Shown here: one piece after another, positions 44,677-54,196 of the stretch
Numbering within the stretch: the stretch's first letter is position 1
How the letters are laid out: every line of letters starts with the position of its first letter
Source of the DNA: Burkholderia sp. Bp9142
GTDB taxonomy: Bacteria; Pseudomonadota; Gammaproteobacteria; Burkholderiales; Burkholderiaceae
NCBI RefSeq assembly: GCF_003853415.1
Contig: NZ_QTPP01000037.1
Span: 1-64,000, forward strand
Direction: 5' to 3'
DNA length: 64,000 nucleotides
The notes under the pieces: model-generated
Databases searched by the model: none
Told to the model about the DNA's origin: nothing
The model's input: only the letters and a program-made list of their open reading frames with translations
Made by a program: the position numbers and the translations under genes

Positions 44677-47064
44677 ATGAAAACCGACTCCGTTTCCCCG
44701 CGGCGGCGCCTCGGCCGCCGCTTCCTGATCGAGTGGATCGCGATCGGCTGCCTCGGGATCGCGGTGATCCTCGCGTGCGCGCTTGGCCGGCTGTCGTCGA
44801 GCGTCGACGGGCTGATCTACGACCGCCTGCTGATGCTGCGCAGCCTGCCGCTGTCGCCCGACGTCGTCGTCGTCGACATCGACAACCAGAGCGTGTCCGC
44901 ACTCGGCCGCTGGCCGTGGCCGCGCAGCGTGCATGCGCGGCTGCTCGACGCGCTGGCGCGTGCGCAGCCGGCCGCGGTCGTCTACGACGTGCTGTTTACC
45001 GAGCAGTCGCCCGAGGATCGCGCGTTCGCGGACGCAATGGCCCATGTGCCGACCTTCCTGCCCGTCCTGCTGAGCCCCGAGCAGGCGGACGGCACGCGCA
45101 CCGTCGATCCGCCGGTGGCCGAGCTGTCGGCACGCGCGATGGGGCTCGGCCACATCAATCTCGAAGTCGATCCCGACGGCATCGTGCGCAGCGTCGCCCT
45201 GCTCGAAAGCGACGGGCGCGTGCGCTGGCCGCAGTTGATGGTGCCCGTCTACCGCGCGATCCAGGCCGGCCGGCTGCGTCCGGCCGGCGGTGCGCCCGGC
45301 GCGAATGCGCATGACCTGTCGCGCGACGCGACCGGCGAGGGCCGCTACCTGATTCCGTTCAGCCGCAACACGCCCGCCTATCCGACGCTGTCGTTCGACG
45401 ACGTGCTCGAGGGGCGCGTGAAGCCAGACGCGCTGCGCGGCAAGATCGTCGTCGTCGGCGTGACCGCTTCAGGCCTCTACGACCGCTTCGCGACGCCGGT
45501 GTCGGGCGATTTCGGCCCGCTCGCCGGCGTCTACATCCACGCGAACGTGCTCGACATGCTGACGACCGGCAGCGCGATCCTGCCCGTGTCGCGCGCCGGG
45601 CTCTTCGCCGCGTCGCTGCTGCCGCTCGCGGTGCTGCTGGGCGGTTTCCTGATGCTGTCGCCGTGGCGCGCGCTGCTGCTGACGCTGAGCCTGGCCGCGC
45701 TGGCCGTCGTCGCGAGCCTGGCGCTGCTGTTCGAGGCGCGCGTTTGGCTGTCGCCCGCGCCCGCGATCTTCGGGTTGATCGCCGTGTACCCGATCTGGAA
45801 CTGGCGGCGCCTCGAAATGACGATGTCGTACCTGCGTCGCGAGCTGCAGCGGCTGGCCGACGAGCCGCACCTGCTGCCCGAGGCGCCGCGCACGCGCAGC
45901 GTCGGCGGCGACGTGCTCGAACGGCAGATGGCGCTGATGGCGCAGGCCGCGCAGCGCGTGCAGGACATGAAGCGCTTCGTGTGGGACAGCCTCGACAGCA
46001 TGCCGGAGCCGATCTTCGTCACCGACCTGGCCGGGACCGTGCTGATCGCGAACCATGCGGCGAAGCGCTACGGGTCGCGGCTCGCGCTGCCGCTGCCGGA
46101 AGGGCGGCCGCTGCGCGCCGCGCTCGGCGAGCTGACCTTCATGAAGACCGTCGACGGCAACGCCGAACACGACGTCGCGATCCGCGAACACTGGCCGGCC
46201 GCGCTCGACCCGACGCTCGAGGCCGAACACGACGCGATGGCGCGCGGCATCGAGGTGCGCGACCGCGACGGGCTCGACCATCTGTTACGCTACGCTGCGT
46301 GCAAGAACGCGCAGGGCCGCGTGACGGGCTGGATCGCCGGCCTCGTCGACGTGACCGAGCTGCACGCGGCCGAACGGCATCGCGAGGAGGCGCTGCACCT
46401 GCTGTCGCATGACATGCGCTCGCCGCAGTCGTCGATCCTCGCGCTCGTCGAGATCGAGCGCGAACGCGTCGAAACCGACGCGATGCGTGGCCTGCTTGCG
46501 CGGATCGAGCGGTATGCGCACCGTGCGCTGTCGCTTGCCGACGAGTTCGTGCAACTGGCGCGCGCGGAGTCGCAGGCGTACCAGCTCGAACCGACGAGCC
46601 TCGTCGACGTGCTGATCGACGCGAGCGACGAAGTCTGGCCGCAGGCGCAGGCGAAGCGCATCCGCATCGATACCGACGTCGGCACCGGCATGGGCTGGAT
46701 GCGCGCCGACCGCTCGCTGATCACGCGTGCGTTCGTCAACCTGTTGAACAATGCGGTCAAATACAGTCCGTCCGACACGGTGATCGCGTGTACGCTGACG
46801 GTCGAGCATGCATCGAAGCGGATGTTCTGTACGATTCGCGATCAGGGGTACGGCATCGCGCCGGAAGATCAGCGGCATCTGTTCGAGCGTTTCAAGCGGT
46901 TCCATGCCGGCGAGCGGCCCGAAATCTCGGGGTCCGGGCTCGGCATGGCATTCGTGAAGACGGTCGTCACGCGCCACGGCGGCAGCGTGACGGTCGACAG
47001 CGAAGTGGGTGTCGGCACCGCGGTGACGGTGTCGCTGCCCGCGATCGACGAGCCGTCCGCCTGA
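44677..47064 (+). CDS. CHASE2-domain sensor histidine kinase
   Basis: A 795-residue hybrid-free sensor kinase. An N-terminal helix (about 15-37) is followed by a large periplasmic CHASE2 domain to about residue 300 (VVVVDIDNQSVSALGRWPWPR, DPDGIVRSVALLE). Next come three helices to about 375, a PAS-like domain and then the kinase core. The phosphoacceptor is His578 in LLSHDMRSPQSS. ATP-binding boxes are NLLNNAVKYSP, RDQGYGIAPED and GSGLGMAFVKTV. It lies ten bases after the LysM-FecR gene. It almost certainly phosphorylates the OmpR-type regulator at 42604. Confidence 0.93.
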   Translation: MKTDSVSPRRRLGRRFLIEWIAIGCLGIAVILACALGRLSSSVDGLIYDRLLMLRSLPLSPDVVVVDIDNQSVSALGRWPWPRSVHARLLDALARAQPAAVVYDVLFTEQSPEDRAFADAMAHVPTFLPVLLSPEQADGTRTVDPPVAELSARAMGLGHINLEVDPDGIVRSVALLESDGRVRWPQLMVPVYRAIQAGRLRPAGGAPGANAHDLSRDATGEGRYLIPFSRNTPAYPTLSFDDVLEGRVKPDALRGKIVVVGVTASGLYDRFATPVSGDFGPLAGVYIHANVLDMLTTGSAILPVSRAGLFAASLLPLAVLLGGFLMLSPWRALLLTLSLAALAVVASLALLFEARVWLSPAPAIFGLIAVYPIWNWRRLEMTMSYLRRELQRLADEPHLLPEAPRTRSVGGDVLERQMALMAQAAQRVQDMKRFVWDSLDSMPEPIFVTDLAGTVLIANHAAKRYGSRLALPLPEGRPLRAALGELTFMKTVDGNAEHDVAIREHWPAALDPTLEAEHDAMARGIEVRDRDGLDHLLRYAACKNAQGRVTGWIAGLVDVTELHAAERHREEALHLLSHDMRSPQSSILALVEIERERVETDAMRGLLARIERYAHRALSLADEFVQLARAESQAYQLEPTSLVDVLIDASDEVWPQAQAKRIRIDTDVGTGMGWMRADRSLITRAFVNLLNNAVKYSPSDTVIACTLTVEHASKRMFCTIRDQGYGIAPEDQRHLFERFKRFHAGERPEISGSGLGMAFVKTVVTRHGGSVTVDSEVGVGTAVTVSLPAIDEPSA

Positions 47065-47101
47065 CAGGGCCGGGCACGACGGCAGGCATTTGGGGGAAGT
47101 C

Positions 47102-47716
47102 ATGAGAAAGGAATGGGCAGCGGCCGCGCTGGCGGCGTCGCTGTTGACGGGTTGCGCCGGCGTCACGACCGGCGTGAGCGCGCTCGGGCAGCCGAAAGCG
47201 TTCGCATCCGGTGCGCACGGCTACGATTTCGTCAGCACGGCCGCTCAGGCCGACGATGCCGAATACCGGCGGATCGAGACGCTCGTGCGCGACGAGCTCG
47301 CGCATCGCGGCTTCGACGCGCAGCCCGGGAAGGCCGCGCGCTATCGGCTGTCGATCGCGTATGCGACGCAGCCGGCGTCCGTCGCGGCGACGGCCGACCA
47401 GTGCGGCGCCGCGAGCAGCGCGTGCGTGACCGTCGACGGGCCGGCGCCGTTCGCGCTGCCGTTCGCGGGCACCGTGTATCGTCACGTGCTGACGCTGCGT
47501 TTCGTCGATGCGAACTCGGGCGCCGACGTCTATCGCGTGTCGGCGTCGCTGCGCGATCGCGATCCCGGCACGCAGCAGGCCGCGCCGACGCTCGTGAGGA
47601 GCGCGCTCGCGAAGCTGCCGTTCGAGCAGGGCGACGGCTGGCTCGTGAAGACGAAAAAAGACGACGCGGGCGCAATGCCGGGCGTCGTCTCGGTGAAGCC
47701 GGCCGCTGCGCGCTGA
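47102..47716 (+). CDS. DUF4136-like lipoprotein
   Basis: A 204-residue protein with a lipoprotein signal (MRKEWAAAAL, LLTGC, Cys about residue 18). The mature part resembles the DUF4136 domain (YDFVSTAAQADDAEYRRIETLVRDELAHRGF; core RRIETLVRDELAHRGF), probably periplasmic. GGGGA lies just before the ATG. It starts 38 bases after the CHASE2 kinase, so it may be the fourth gene of that operon. Function is unknown. Confidence 0.7.
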   Translation: MRKEWAAAALAASLLTGCAGVTTGVSALGQPKAFASGAHGYDFVSTAAQADDAEYRRIETLVRDELAHRGFDAQPGKAARYRLSIAYATQPASVAATADQCGAASSACVTVDGPAPFALPFAGTVYRHVLTLRFVDANSGADVYRVSASLRDRDPGTQQAAPTLVRSALAKLPFEQGDGWLVKTKKDDAGAMPGVVSVKPAAAR

Positions 47717-47790
47717 CGCGTCGGCCGTGAGGTGAGGGCAGGCCAGCCGCGCAGGCGAGGCCGGCTCCCGTGCCGCGTTCAGGCGGCCGG

Positions 47791-48663
47791 TTACGCGTTG
47801 CCGCGCGCGCGCAGGTACGCGTCGAACTCGGCGCCGACTTCCGGATGGCGCAGTGCGAATTCGACCGTCGCCTTCAGGTAGCCGAGCTTGCTGCCGCAGT
47901 CGTAGCGCGTGCCCTGGTACTTGTAGGCCAGCACCTGTTCGTCGGCGAGCAGCGCCTGGATCGCGTCGGTGAGCTGCAGCTCGCCGCCGGCGCCCGGCTT
48001 CAGCGCGCGCAGGTGCTCGAAGATCCGCGGCTTCAGGATGTAGCGGCCGACCACGCCGAGGTTCGACGGCGCGACTTCCGGCTCGGGTTTCTCGACGATC
48101 GCGGACATCTTGACGATCGACTCTTCCCACTCCTTGCCGTCGACGATCCCGTACGACTTCGTCTCCGACGGCGGAATCTCTTCCACGCCGATCACCGAGC
48201 TGTGATAGTGGTCGAACACGTCGACCATCTGCTTCATCACGGGCGGGTTGCCGTCGAGCAGGTCGTCGGCGAGGATCACCGCGAACGGGTTGTCGGCCAC
48301 GAGCTTTTCCGCGCACAGCACCGCATGGCCGAGGCCGAGCGCTTCCGGCTGGCGCACGTAGAAGCAGTCGACATGGCTCGGCTTGATGCTGCGCACGAGC
48401 TCGAGCAGCTTTTCCTTGCCGCGCGCCTCGAGTTCGGCCTCGACCTCGTACGACTTGTCGAAGTGATCCTCAATCGCGCGCTTGCTGCGCCCGGTCACGA
48501 AGATCATCTCGGTGATGCCCGCGGCGATCGCTTCCTCGACCGCGTACTGGATCAGCGGCTTGTCGACGACCGGCAGCATTTCCTTCGGGCTCGCCTTCGT
48601 TGCCGGCAGGAACCGCGTGCCGAGACCGGCAACGGGGAATACCGCCTTGGTGACTTTCAACAT
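47791..48663 (-). CDS. galU: UTP-glucose-1-phosphate uridylyltransferase
   Basis: A 290-residue nucleotidyltransferase that makes UDP-glucose for polysaccharide and LPS synthesis. Its N-terminus has the sugar-nucleotide motif VAGLGTRFLPATKASPKEMLP (core GLGTRFLPATKASPKE), with further GalU pieces in FVTGRSKRAIEDHFD and ILADDLLD. Length is typical. It lies 87 bases downstream of valS in the same direction but has its own promoter-like TATAAT at 48719-48724. Confidence 0.95.
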   Translation of the reverse strand: MLKVTKAVFPVAGLGTRFLPATKASPKEMLPVVDKPLIQYAVEEAIAAGITEMIFVTGRSKRAIEDHFDKSYEVEAELEARGKEKLLELVRSIKPSHVDCFYVRQPEALGLGHAVLCAEKLVADNPFAVILADDLLDGNPPVMKQMVDVFDHYHSSVIGVEEIPPSETKSYGIVDGKEWEESIVKMSAIVEKPEPEVAPSNLGVVGRYILKPRIFEHLRALKPGAGGELQLTDAIQALLADEQVLAYKYQGTRYDCGSKLGYLKATVEFALRHPEVGAEFDAYLRARGNA

Positions 48664-48706
48664 GATCGAACCTTTATTCCTGTAATCGACTTGTCAGACA
48701 GTCTAT

Positions 48707-48730
48707 GTTCACGTCCCCATTATAGTGAAC
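48707..48730 (-). promoter_or_regulatory. galU promoter -10 flanked by an inverted repeat
   Basis: On the minus strand TATAAT (48719-48724 as attata on plus) lies 55 bases before the galU start. It is enclosed by GTTCAC (48707-48712) and GTGAAC (48725-48730), a 6-bp inverted pair with 12-base spacer. The -35 box is not clear. Confidence 0.55.
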
Positions 48731-48750
48731 GCAAACGACCTTACCGTTTG

Positions 48751-51618
48751 TTACGCAGGCAACCGATCGAGCTGGGCGCGCAGTTTTTCCAGCGTGCTCT
48801 GGAATTCGGCGACGCGCTTCTGCTCCTGTTCGACCACGGCCGGCGGCGCTTTCGCGACGAACGCCTCGTTGCCGAGCTTCGCGTTGCACTTCGCGATCTC
48901 GCCCGTCAGGCGCGCGATTTCCTTCGACAGGCGCTCGCGTTCGGCCGCGACGTCGATCTCCACCTTCAGCACCAGCTTGTTCGGGCCCACGATCGCGATC
49001 GGCGCGCCGTGCGCTTCCTTGTCGAGCGTCGCTTCGTCCGCGAGGATCTGCACGTCCGACAGGCGGGCGAGGGCCTGCACGTACGGCGCGAACGAGCGCA
49101 GGCGCTCGGCGTCGCCGGCCGCGAGCAGCGGCACCTTGGTCGCCGGCGACAGGTTCATCTCGCCGCGCAGGTTGCGGCACGCGTCGACGATCGCCTTCAG
49201 GTCGGCCGCCCATTGCTCGGATGCCTCGTCGATCTTCTGCAGGTTCGCGACCGGATATGCCTGCGTCATCAGCGATGCATCGCCTTCGGCCTTGCCTTGC
49301 GGATAACGGCCGGCGAGCGGCGCGACCTTCTGCCAGAGCGCCTCGGTGATGAACGGAATGACCGGGTGCGCGAGGCGCAGCACCGTTTCGAGCACGCGCA
49401 GCAGCGTGCGGCGCGTCGCGCGCTGCTGTTCCGGCGTGCCGTTCTGGATCTGCACCTTCGCGAGTTCGAGATACCAGTCGCAGTACTCGTCCCACACGAA
49501 CTTGTAGATGCTGGTCGCGATGTTGTCGAAGCGGTAATCGGCGAAACCCTTCGCGATGTCGGCCTCGGTGCGCTGCAGCAGCGATACGATCCAGCGGTCG
49601 GCCGCGGAGAAGTCGAGGTAGCCGCCGGGGCCGCAGTCGCCCGCGCCGCACACTTCCGGCTTGTCGGTGCCGCAGTCGTGGCCTTCGCAGTTCATCAGCA
49701 CGAAGCGCGTCGCGTTCCACAGCTTGTTGCAGAAGTTGCGATAGCCTTCGCAGCGCGCGAGGTCGAAGTTCACGTTGCGGCCGAGCGTCGCCATCGACGC
49801 CATCGTGAAGCGCAGCGCGTCGGCACCGAACGCGGGAATGCCGTCCGGGAATTCCTTGCGCGTCTTCTTCTCGATCGTCGCGGCCTGCTTCGGGTTCATC
49901 AGGCCCGTCGTGCGTTTCGCGACCAGCGTTTCGAGGTCGATGCCGTCGACGATGTCGATCGGGTCGAGCGTGTTGCCCTTGCTCTTCGACATCTTCTGGC
50001 CTTCGGCATCGCGCACGAGGCCGTGCATGTATACGGTGTGGAACGGCACCTTGCCGGTGAAGTGCGTGGTCATCATCACCATCCGGGCGACCCAGAAGAA
50101 GATGATGTCGAAGCCCGTGACGAGCACCGACGACGGCAGGAAGTGCTGCAGTTCAGGGGATTCGTTCGGCCAGCCGAGCGACGAGAACGGCACGAGCGCC
50201 GACGAGAACCAGGTGTCGAGCACGTCTTCGTCGCGTTTCAGCGCGCCCGTGTAGCCTTGCGCGGCGGCCTTCGCACGCGCGTCTTCCTCGCTGCGCGCGA
50301 CGAATACCTCGCCGTTCTCGCCGTACCACGCGGGGATCTGGTGACCCCACCACAGCTGGCGCGAGATGCACCAGTCCTGGATGTTCTCGAGCCACTGGTA
50401 GTAGGTGGTCGTCCAGTTTTCCGGCACGAACTTGATCTGGCCGTCGCGCACGACGTCGAGCGATACCTCGGTGATCGATTTGCCCGGATGGAACGTGCCT
50501 TCCGGCGCCGGCTTCGTCATCGCGACGAACCACTGGTCCGTCAGGAGCGGCTCGATCACGACGCCCGTGCGGTCGCCGCGCGGCACCATCAGCTTGTGCG
50601 GCTTCACGGAGTCGAGGAAGCCTTCCGCATCGAGGTCGGCCACGATCGCCTTGCGCGCGTCGAAGCGGTCGAGGCCGCGATACTGCTCGGGGCCGTTGTC
50701 GTTGATCTTCGCGTCGAGCGTCAGGATCTCGATCGGCGCGAGCTTGTGGCGCAGGCCGACCTGGTAGTCGTTGAAGTCGTGCGCGGGCGTGACCTTCACG
50801 ACGCCCGTGCCGAACGCGCGGTCGACGTAGTCGTCGGCGATCACCGGGATCTCGCGGCCCGTCAGCGGCAGCGTGACGAGCTTGCCGATCAGGTGCGCGT
50901 AGCGCTCGTCCTCCGGGTGAACCATCACCGCGACGTCGCCGAGCATCGTCTCGGGACGGGTGGTGGCGACCGTCAGCGAACCCGACCCGTCGACGAGCGG
51001 ATAGCGGATGTGCCACAGGTGGCCGTTTTCCTCTTCGCTGACGACCTCGAGATCCGACACCGCGGTGAGCAGCACCGGATCCCAGTTGACGAGGCGCTTG
51101 CCGCGGTAGATCAGGCCCTGTTCATGGAGCGTGACGAACACGTCGCGCACGGCGGCCGACATCTTGTCGTCCATCGTGAAATATTCGCGCGACCAGTCGG
51201 TCGACGCGCCGAGACGGCGCACCTGGCCCGTGATCGTCGAGCCGGACTGCTGCTTCCACTCCCACACGCGCTCGACGAACTTCTCGCGGCCGAGGTCATG
51301 GCGCGACACGCCCTGCGCATCGAGCTGGCGCTCGACGACGATCTGGGTCGCGATCCCCGCGTGGTCGGTGCCGGGCACCCACAGCGTGTTCTCGCCGAGC
51401 ATCCGGTGATAGCGCGCGAGGCCGTCCATGATCGTCTGGTTGAACGCGTGGCCCATGTGCAGCGTACCGGTGACGTTCGGCGGCGGCAGCTGGATCGCGA
51501 AATCGGCGCGCGCCGGGTCGAATGCCGGGGCGGCATAGCCGCGTTTTTCCCACTCCGGCCCCCATTGGGACTCGATGGTGTGGGGCTCGAAACTCTTCGC
51601 AAGCGTGCTGTCGCTCAT
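48751..51618 (-). CDS. valS: Valyl-tRNA synthetase
   Basis: A 955-residue class I synthetase that charges tRNA-Val. The first catalytic motif is HMGH at residues 54-57 (PPPNVTGTLHMGHAF) and KMSKS is near residue 545 (GQKMSKSKGN). An editing domain between them includes TTRPETMLGDVAV and GTGVVKVTPAHDFND. A C-terminal coiled coil (RERLSKEIARLTGEIAKCNAKL) ends the protein. The start at 51618 (MSDSTLAKSFEP) gives the normal length. It is divergent from uvrD across a 214-base gap. Confidence 0.97.
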   Translation of the reverse strand: MSDSTLAKSFEPHTIESQWGPEWEKRGYAAPAFDPARADFAIQLPPPNVTGTLHMGHAFNQTIMDGLARYHRMLGENTLWVPGTDHAGIATQIVVERQLDAQGVSRHDLGREKFVERVWEWKQQSGSTITGQVRRLGASTDWSREYFTMDDKMSAAVRDVFVTLHEQGLIYRGKRLVNWDPVLLTAVSDLEVVSEEENGHLWHIRYPLVDGSGSLTVATTRPETMLGDVAVMVHPEDERYAHLIGKLVTLPLTGREIPVIADDYVDRAFGTGVVKVTPAHDFNDYQVGLRHKLAPIEILTLDAKINDNGPEQYRGLDRFDARKAIVADLDAEGFLDSVKPHKLMVPRGDRTGVVIEPLLTDQWFVAMTKPAPEGTFHPGKSITEVSLDVVRDGQIKFVPENWTTTYYQWLENIQDWCISRQLWWGHQIPAWYGENGEVFVARSEEDARAKAAAQGYTGALKRDEDVLDTWFSSALVPFSSLGWPNESPELQHFLPSSVLVTGFDIIFFWVARMVMMTTHFTGKVPFHTVYMHGLVRDAEGQKMSKSKGNTLDPIDIVDGIDLETLVAKRTTGLMNPKQAATIEKKTRKEFPDGIPAFGADALRFTMASMATLGRNVNFDLARCEGYRNFCNKLWNATRFVLMNCEGHDCGTDKPEVCGAGDCGPGGYLDFSAADRWIVSLLQRTEADIAKGFADYRFDNIATSIYKFVWDEYCDWYLELAKVQIQNGTPEQQRATRRTLLRVLETVLRLAHPVIPFITEALWQKVAPLAGRYPQGKAEGDASLMTQAYPVANLQKIDEASEQWAADLKAIVDACRNLRGEMNLSPATKVPLLAAGDAERLRSFAPYVQALARLSDVQILADEATLDKEAHGAPIAIVGPNKLVLKVEIDVAAERERLSKEIARLTGEIAKCNAKLGNEAFVAKAPPAVVEQEQKRVAEFQSTLEKLRAQLDRLPA

Positions 51619-51666
51619 GGTTGGAAATTTGCCGAAAAATGCGTGAATTGGATGCCGAATCCGACA

Positions 51667-51672
51667 ATTATA
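51667..51672 (-). promoter_or_regulatory. Likely -10 box of the valS promoter
   Basis: TATAAT on the minus strand (attata on plus), about 49 bases upstream of the valS start. The -35 is weak. Confidence 0.5.
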
Positions 51673-51787
51673 AATGGATGCACATCGGCCAGCCATCGCC
51701 TTGCCCGCGCAGGCCCGCTGCGACGCGCTCGCGGCGCGGCGGCGGCCCCTGGCCGAACGGATCGGAAACGGCATCGCGCGGCCGACT

Positions 51788-51793
51788 TATAAT
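51788..51793 (+). promoter_or_regulatory. Likely -10 box of the uvrD promoter
   Basis: Perfect TATAAT 40 bases before the uvrD-type start. No strong -35 (GAAACG or GGAAAC at the expected place). Confidence 0.55.
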
Positions 51794-51832
51794 GGCGGGT
51801 CCGCATTTTTCTCGCCCGTCCGCTGCCGCTCC

Positions 51833-54196
51833 ATGCCCGATCTGCTCGCCAATCTGAACCCTGAACAATACGCCGCCGTCACGTTGCCGAATGAACCGGC
51901 GCTGATCCTCGCGGGGGCGGGCAGCGGCAAGACCCGCGTGCTGATCACGCGCATCGCATGGCTGATCCAGCAGGGCTATGCGTCGCCGCCCACCGTGCTC
52001 GCCGTCACCTTCACGAACAAGGCCGCGCGCGAGATGATGGCGCGGCTGTCGGCGATGATGCCGATCGACACGCGCGGGATGTGGATCGGCACGTTCCACG
52101 GGCTGTGCAACCGGATGCTGCGCACGCACTGGCGCGACGCCGGCCTGCCGCAGACCTTCCAGATCCTCGACACGGCCGACCAGCTGTCGGCGATCAAGCG
52201 GCTGATGAAGGCGGCGAACGTCGACGACGAGAAATACCCGCCGAAGAACGTCCAGTACTTCATCAACAACGCGAAGGAGCAGGGGCTGCGTCCCGACAAG
52301 GTCGACGCGTCCGACAACTTCAACCGCAAGTTCGTCGAGCTGTACCAGGCGTACGACCAGCAGTGCCAGCGCGAGGGCGTCGTCGACTTCCCCGAGCTGC
52401 TGCTGCGCTGCTACGAGCTGCTCGCGTACAACGCGCCGCTGCGCGCGCACTACCAGGCCCGCTTCCGGCACATCCTCGTCGACGAGTTCCAGGACACCAA
52501 CAAGCTGCAGTACGCGTGGCTCAAGATGCTCGCGGGCGGCGAGAACGCGATCTTCGCGGTCGGCGACGACGACCAGTCGATCTACGCGTTCCGCGGCGCG
52601 AACGTCGGCAACATGCGCGACTTCGAGGACGAATTCCGCGTGCGCAACCTGATCAAGCTCGAGCAGAACTACCGGTCGCACGGCAACATCCTCGACGCGG
52701 CGAACCAGCTGATCTCGAACAATGCGCACCGCCTCGGCAAGAACCTGCGCACCGATGCCGGCCACGGCGAGCCCGTGCGCGTGTACGAGGCGAGCACCGA
52801 TGCGCAGGAAGCCGGCTGGATCGTCGAGGAGATCCGCTCGCTGATCAATACCGGGATGTCGCGCAGCGAGGTCGCCGTCCTGTATCGCAGCAACGCGCAG
52901 TCGCGCGCGATCGAGCACACGCTGATGACGTCGGGCATCCCGTATCGCGTGTACGGCGGCCTGCGCTTCTTCGAGCGCCAGGAAGTGAAGCACGCGCTCG
53001 CGTACCTGCGCCTGATCGACAACCCGAACGACGACACCGCGTTCGCGCGCGTCGTGAACTTCCCGACGCGCGGGATCGGCGCGCGCTCGATCGAGCAACT
53101 GGCCGACGCCGCGCGCCTGTACGACTGCTCGATGGCCGCCGCGATTCCGTACGTGACCGGCAAGGCCGGCACGAGCCTCGGCGCGTTCGCGACGCTGATC
53201 GCGAAGATGCGTGCCGAGACCCAGCAGATGAGCCTGCCGGAGACGGTCGAGTACGTCGTGCGGGCGAGCGGCCTCGCCGATTTCTACCAGGGCGAGCGCG
53301 AAGGCCAGGACCGCCTCGAGAACTTGCAGGAACTCGTGAACGCGGCCACCGCGTTCGTCAGCGAGGAGGGCTACGGGCTCGACGCGCCGGCCCGCTCGAT
53401 TCCGTTGCGCGCGGGCGCGATCGCGGCACCCGAGCTCGGCACGGCGACGGACGATCCGGCGGTCGACGTGCTCGACCCGGCGCCGCTCGATGACCCCGCG
53501 CAGAACCCCGACACGATGACGCCGCTCGCCGGCTTCCTGTCGCATGCATCGCTGGAAGCGGGCGACAACCAGGCGCAGGCCGGCCAGGACGCCGTGCAGC
53601 TGATGACGGTGCATGCGGCGAAGGGCCTCGAATTCTCGGCCGTGTTCATCACCGGCCTCGAGGAAGGGCTGTTCCCGCACGAGAACAGCGTGCTCGAATC
53701 GGACGGCCTCGAGGAAGAGCGCCGGCTGATGTACGTCGCGATCACGCGCGCGAAGGAGCGGCTCTACCTGTCGTTCGCGCAGAGCCGGATGCTGCACGGC
53801 CAGACGCGCTACAACGTGCGCTCGCGCTTCTTCGACGAATTGCCGGAGCACGTGCTGAAGTGGCTGACGCCGAAGGTCGAGGCCGGCTCGCGCTGGGGCG
53901 GCCGCTCGGACAACGCCGGCTGGGGGCGCGACTGGTTCTCGCGGCCGGGCGGCGGCAGCCGCGAGCAGTTCGTCGACGCGGCGGTCTCCGCGCCGCTGCC
54001 GGCATTCGCGAACCAGCAGCGCGCGGCCGACACCGGCTTCCGGGTCGGCCAGCAGGTGTTCCACACCAAGTTCGGCGAAGGCACGGTCACCGCGCTCGAA
54101 GGCAACGGCGCCGACGCGAAGGCGCAGGTGAAATTCAAGCGGCACGGCGAGAAATGGCTCGCGCTGGCGGTCGCGAAACTGCAGGCGGTGGAATGA
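51833..54196 (+). CDS. uvrD: UvrD/Rep-family superfamily I DNA helicase
   Basis: A 787-residue 3'-5' DNA helicase. Walker A AGAGSGKT is at residues 27-34, motif II VDEFQDTN near 220, motif III GDDDQSIYAFRGA, motif IV QNYRS, and C-terminal helicase motifs LMTVHAAKGLEFSAVF and YVAITRAKERL. The C-terminus has the Tudor-like PcrA/UvrD tail (FRVGQQVFHTKFGEGTV). Acts in nucleotide-excision and mismatch repair. The ATG at 51833 gives the standard MPDLLANLNPEQ. It overlaps mtnN at its end. Confidence 0.93.
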   Translation: MPDLLANLNPEQYAAVTLPNEPALILAGAGSGKTRVLITRIAWLIQQGYASPPTVLAVTFTNKAAREMMARLSAMMPIDTRGMWIGTFHGLCNRMLRTHWRDAGLPQTFQILDTADQLSAIKRLMKAANVDDEKYPPKNVQYFINNAKEQGLRPDKVDASDNFNRKFVELYQAYDQQCQREGVVDFPELLLRCYELLAYNAPLRAHYQARFRHILVDEFQDTNKLQYAWLKMLAGGENAIFAVGDDDQSIYAFRGANVGNMRDFEDEFRVRNLIKLEQNYRSHGNILDAANQLISNNAHRLGKNLRTDAGHGEPVRVYEASTDAQEAGWIVEEIRSLINTGMSRSEVAVLYRSNAQSRAIEHTLMTSGIPYRVYGGLRFFERQEVKHALAYLRLIDNPNDDTAFARVVNFPTRGIGARSIEQLADAARLYDCSMAAAIPYVTGKAGTSLGAFATLIAKMRAETQQMSLPETVEYVVRASGLADFYQGEREGQDRLENLQELVNAATAFVSEEGYGLDAPARSIPLRAGAIAAPELGTATDDPAVDVLDPAPLDDPAQNPDTMTPLAGFLSHASLEAGDNQAQAGQDAVQLMTVHAAKGLEFSAVFITGLEEGLFPHENSVLESDGLEEERRLMYVAITRAKERLYLSFAQSRMLHGQTRYNVRSRFFDELPEHVLKWLTPKVEAGSRWGGRSDNAGWGRDWFSRPGGGSREQFVDAAVSAPLPAFANQQRAADTGFRVGQQVFHTKFGEGTVTALEGNGADAKAQVKFKRHGEKWLALAVAKLQAVE

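Noticed and set aside
47770..51792. A 1340-codon open frame on the plus strand antisense to valS and galU
   Set aside because: High GC content leaves antisense frames of real genes open. The translation is Arg/Val/Leu-rich with no domain and no ribosome site, while valS and galU are unmistakable on the other strand.
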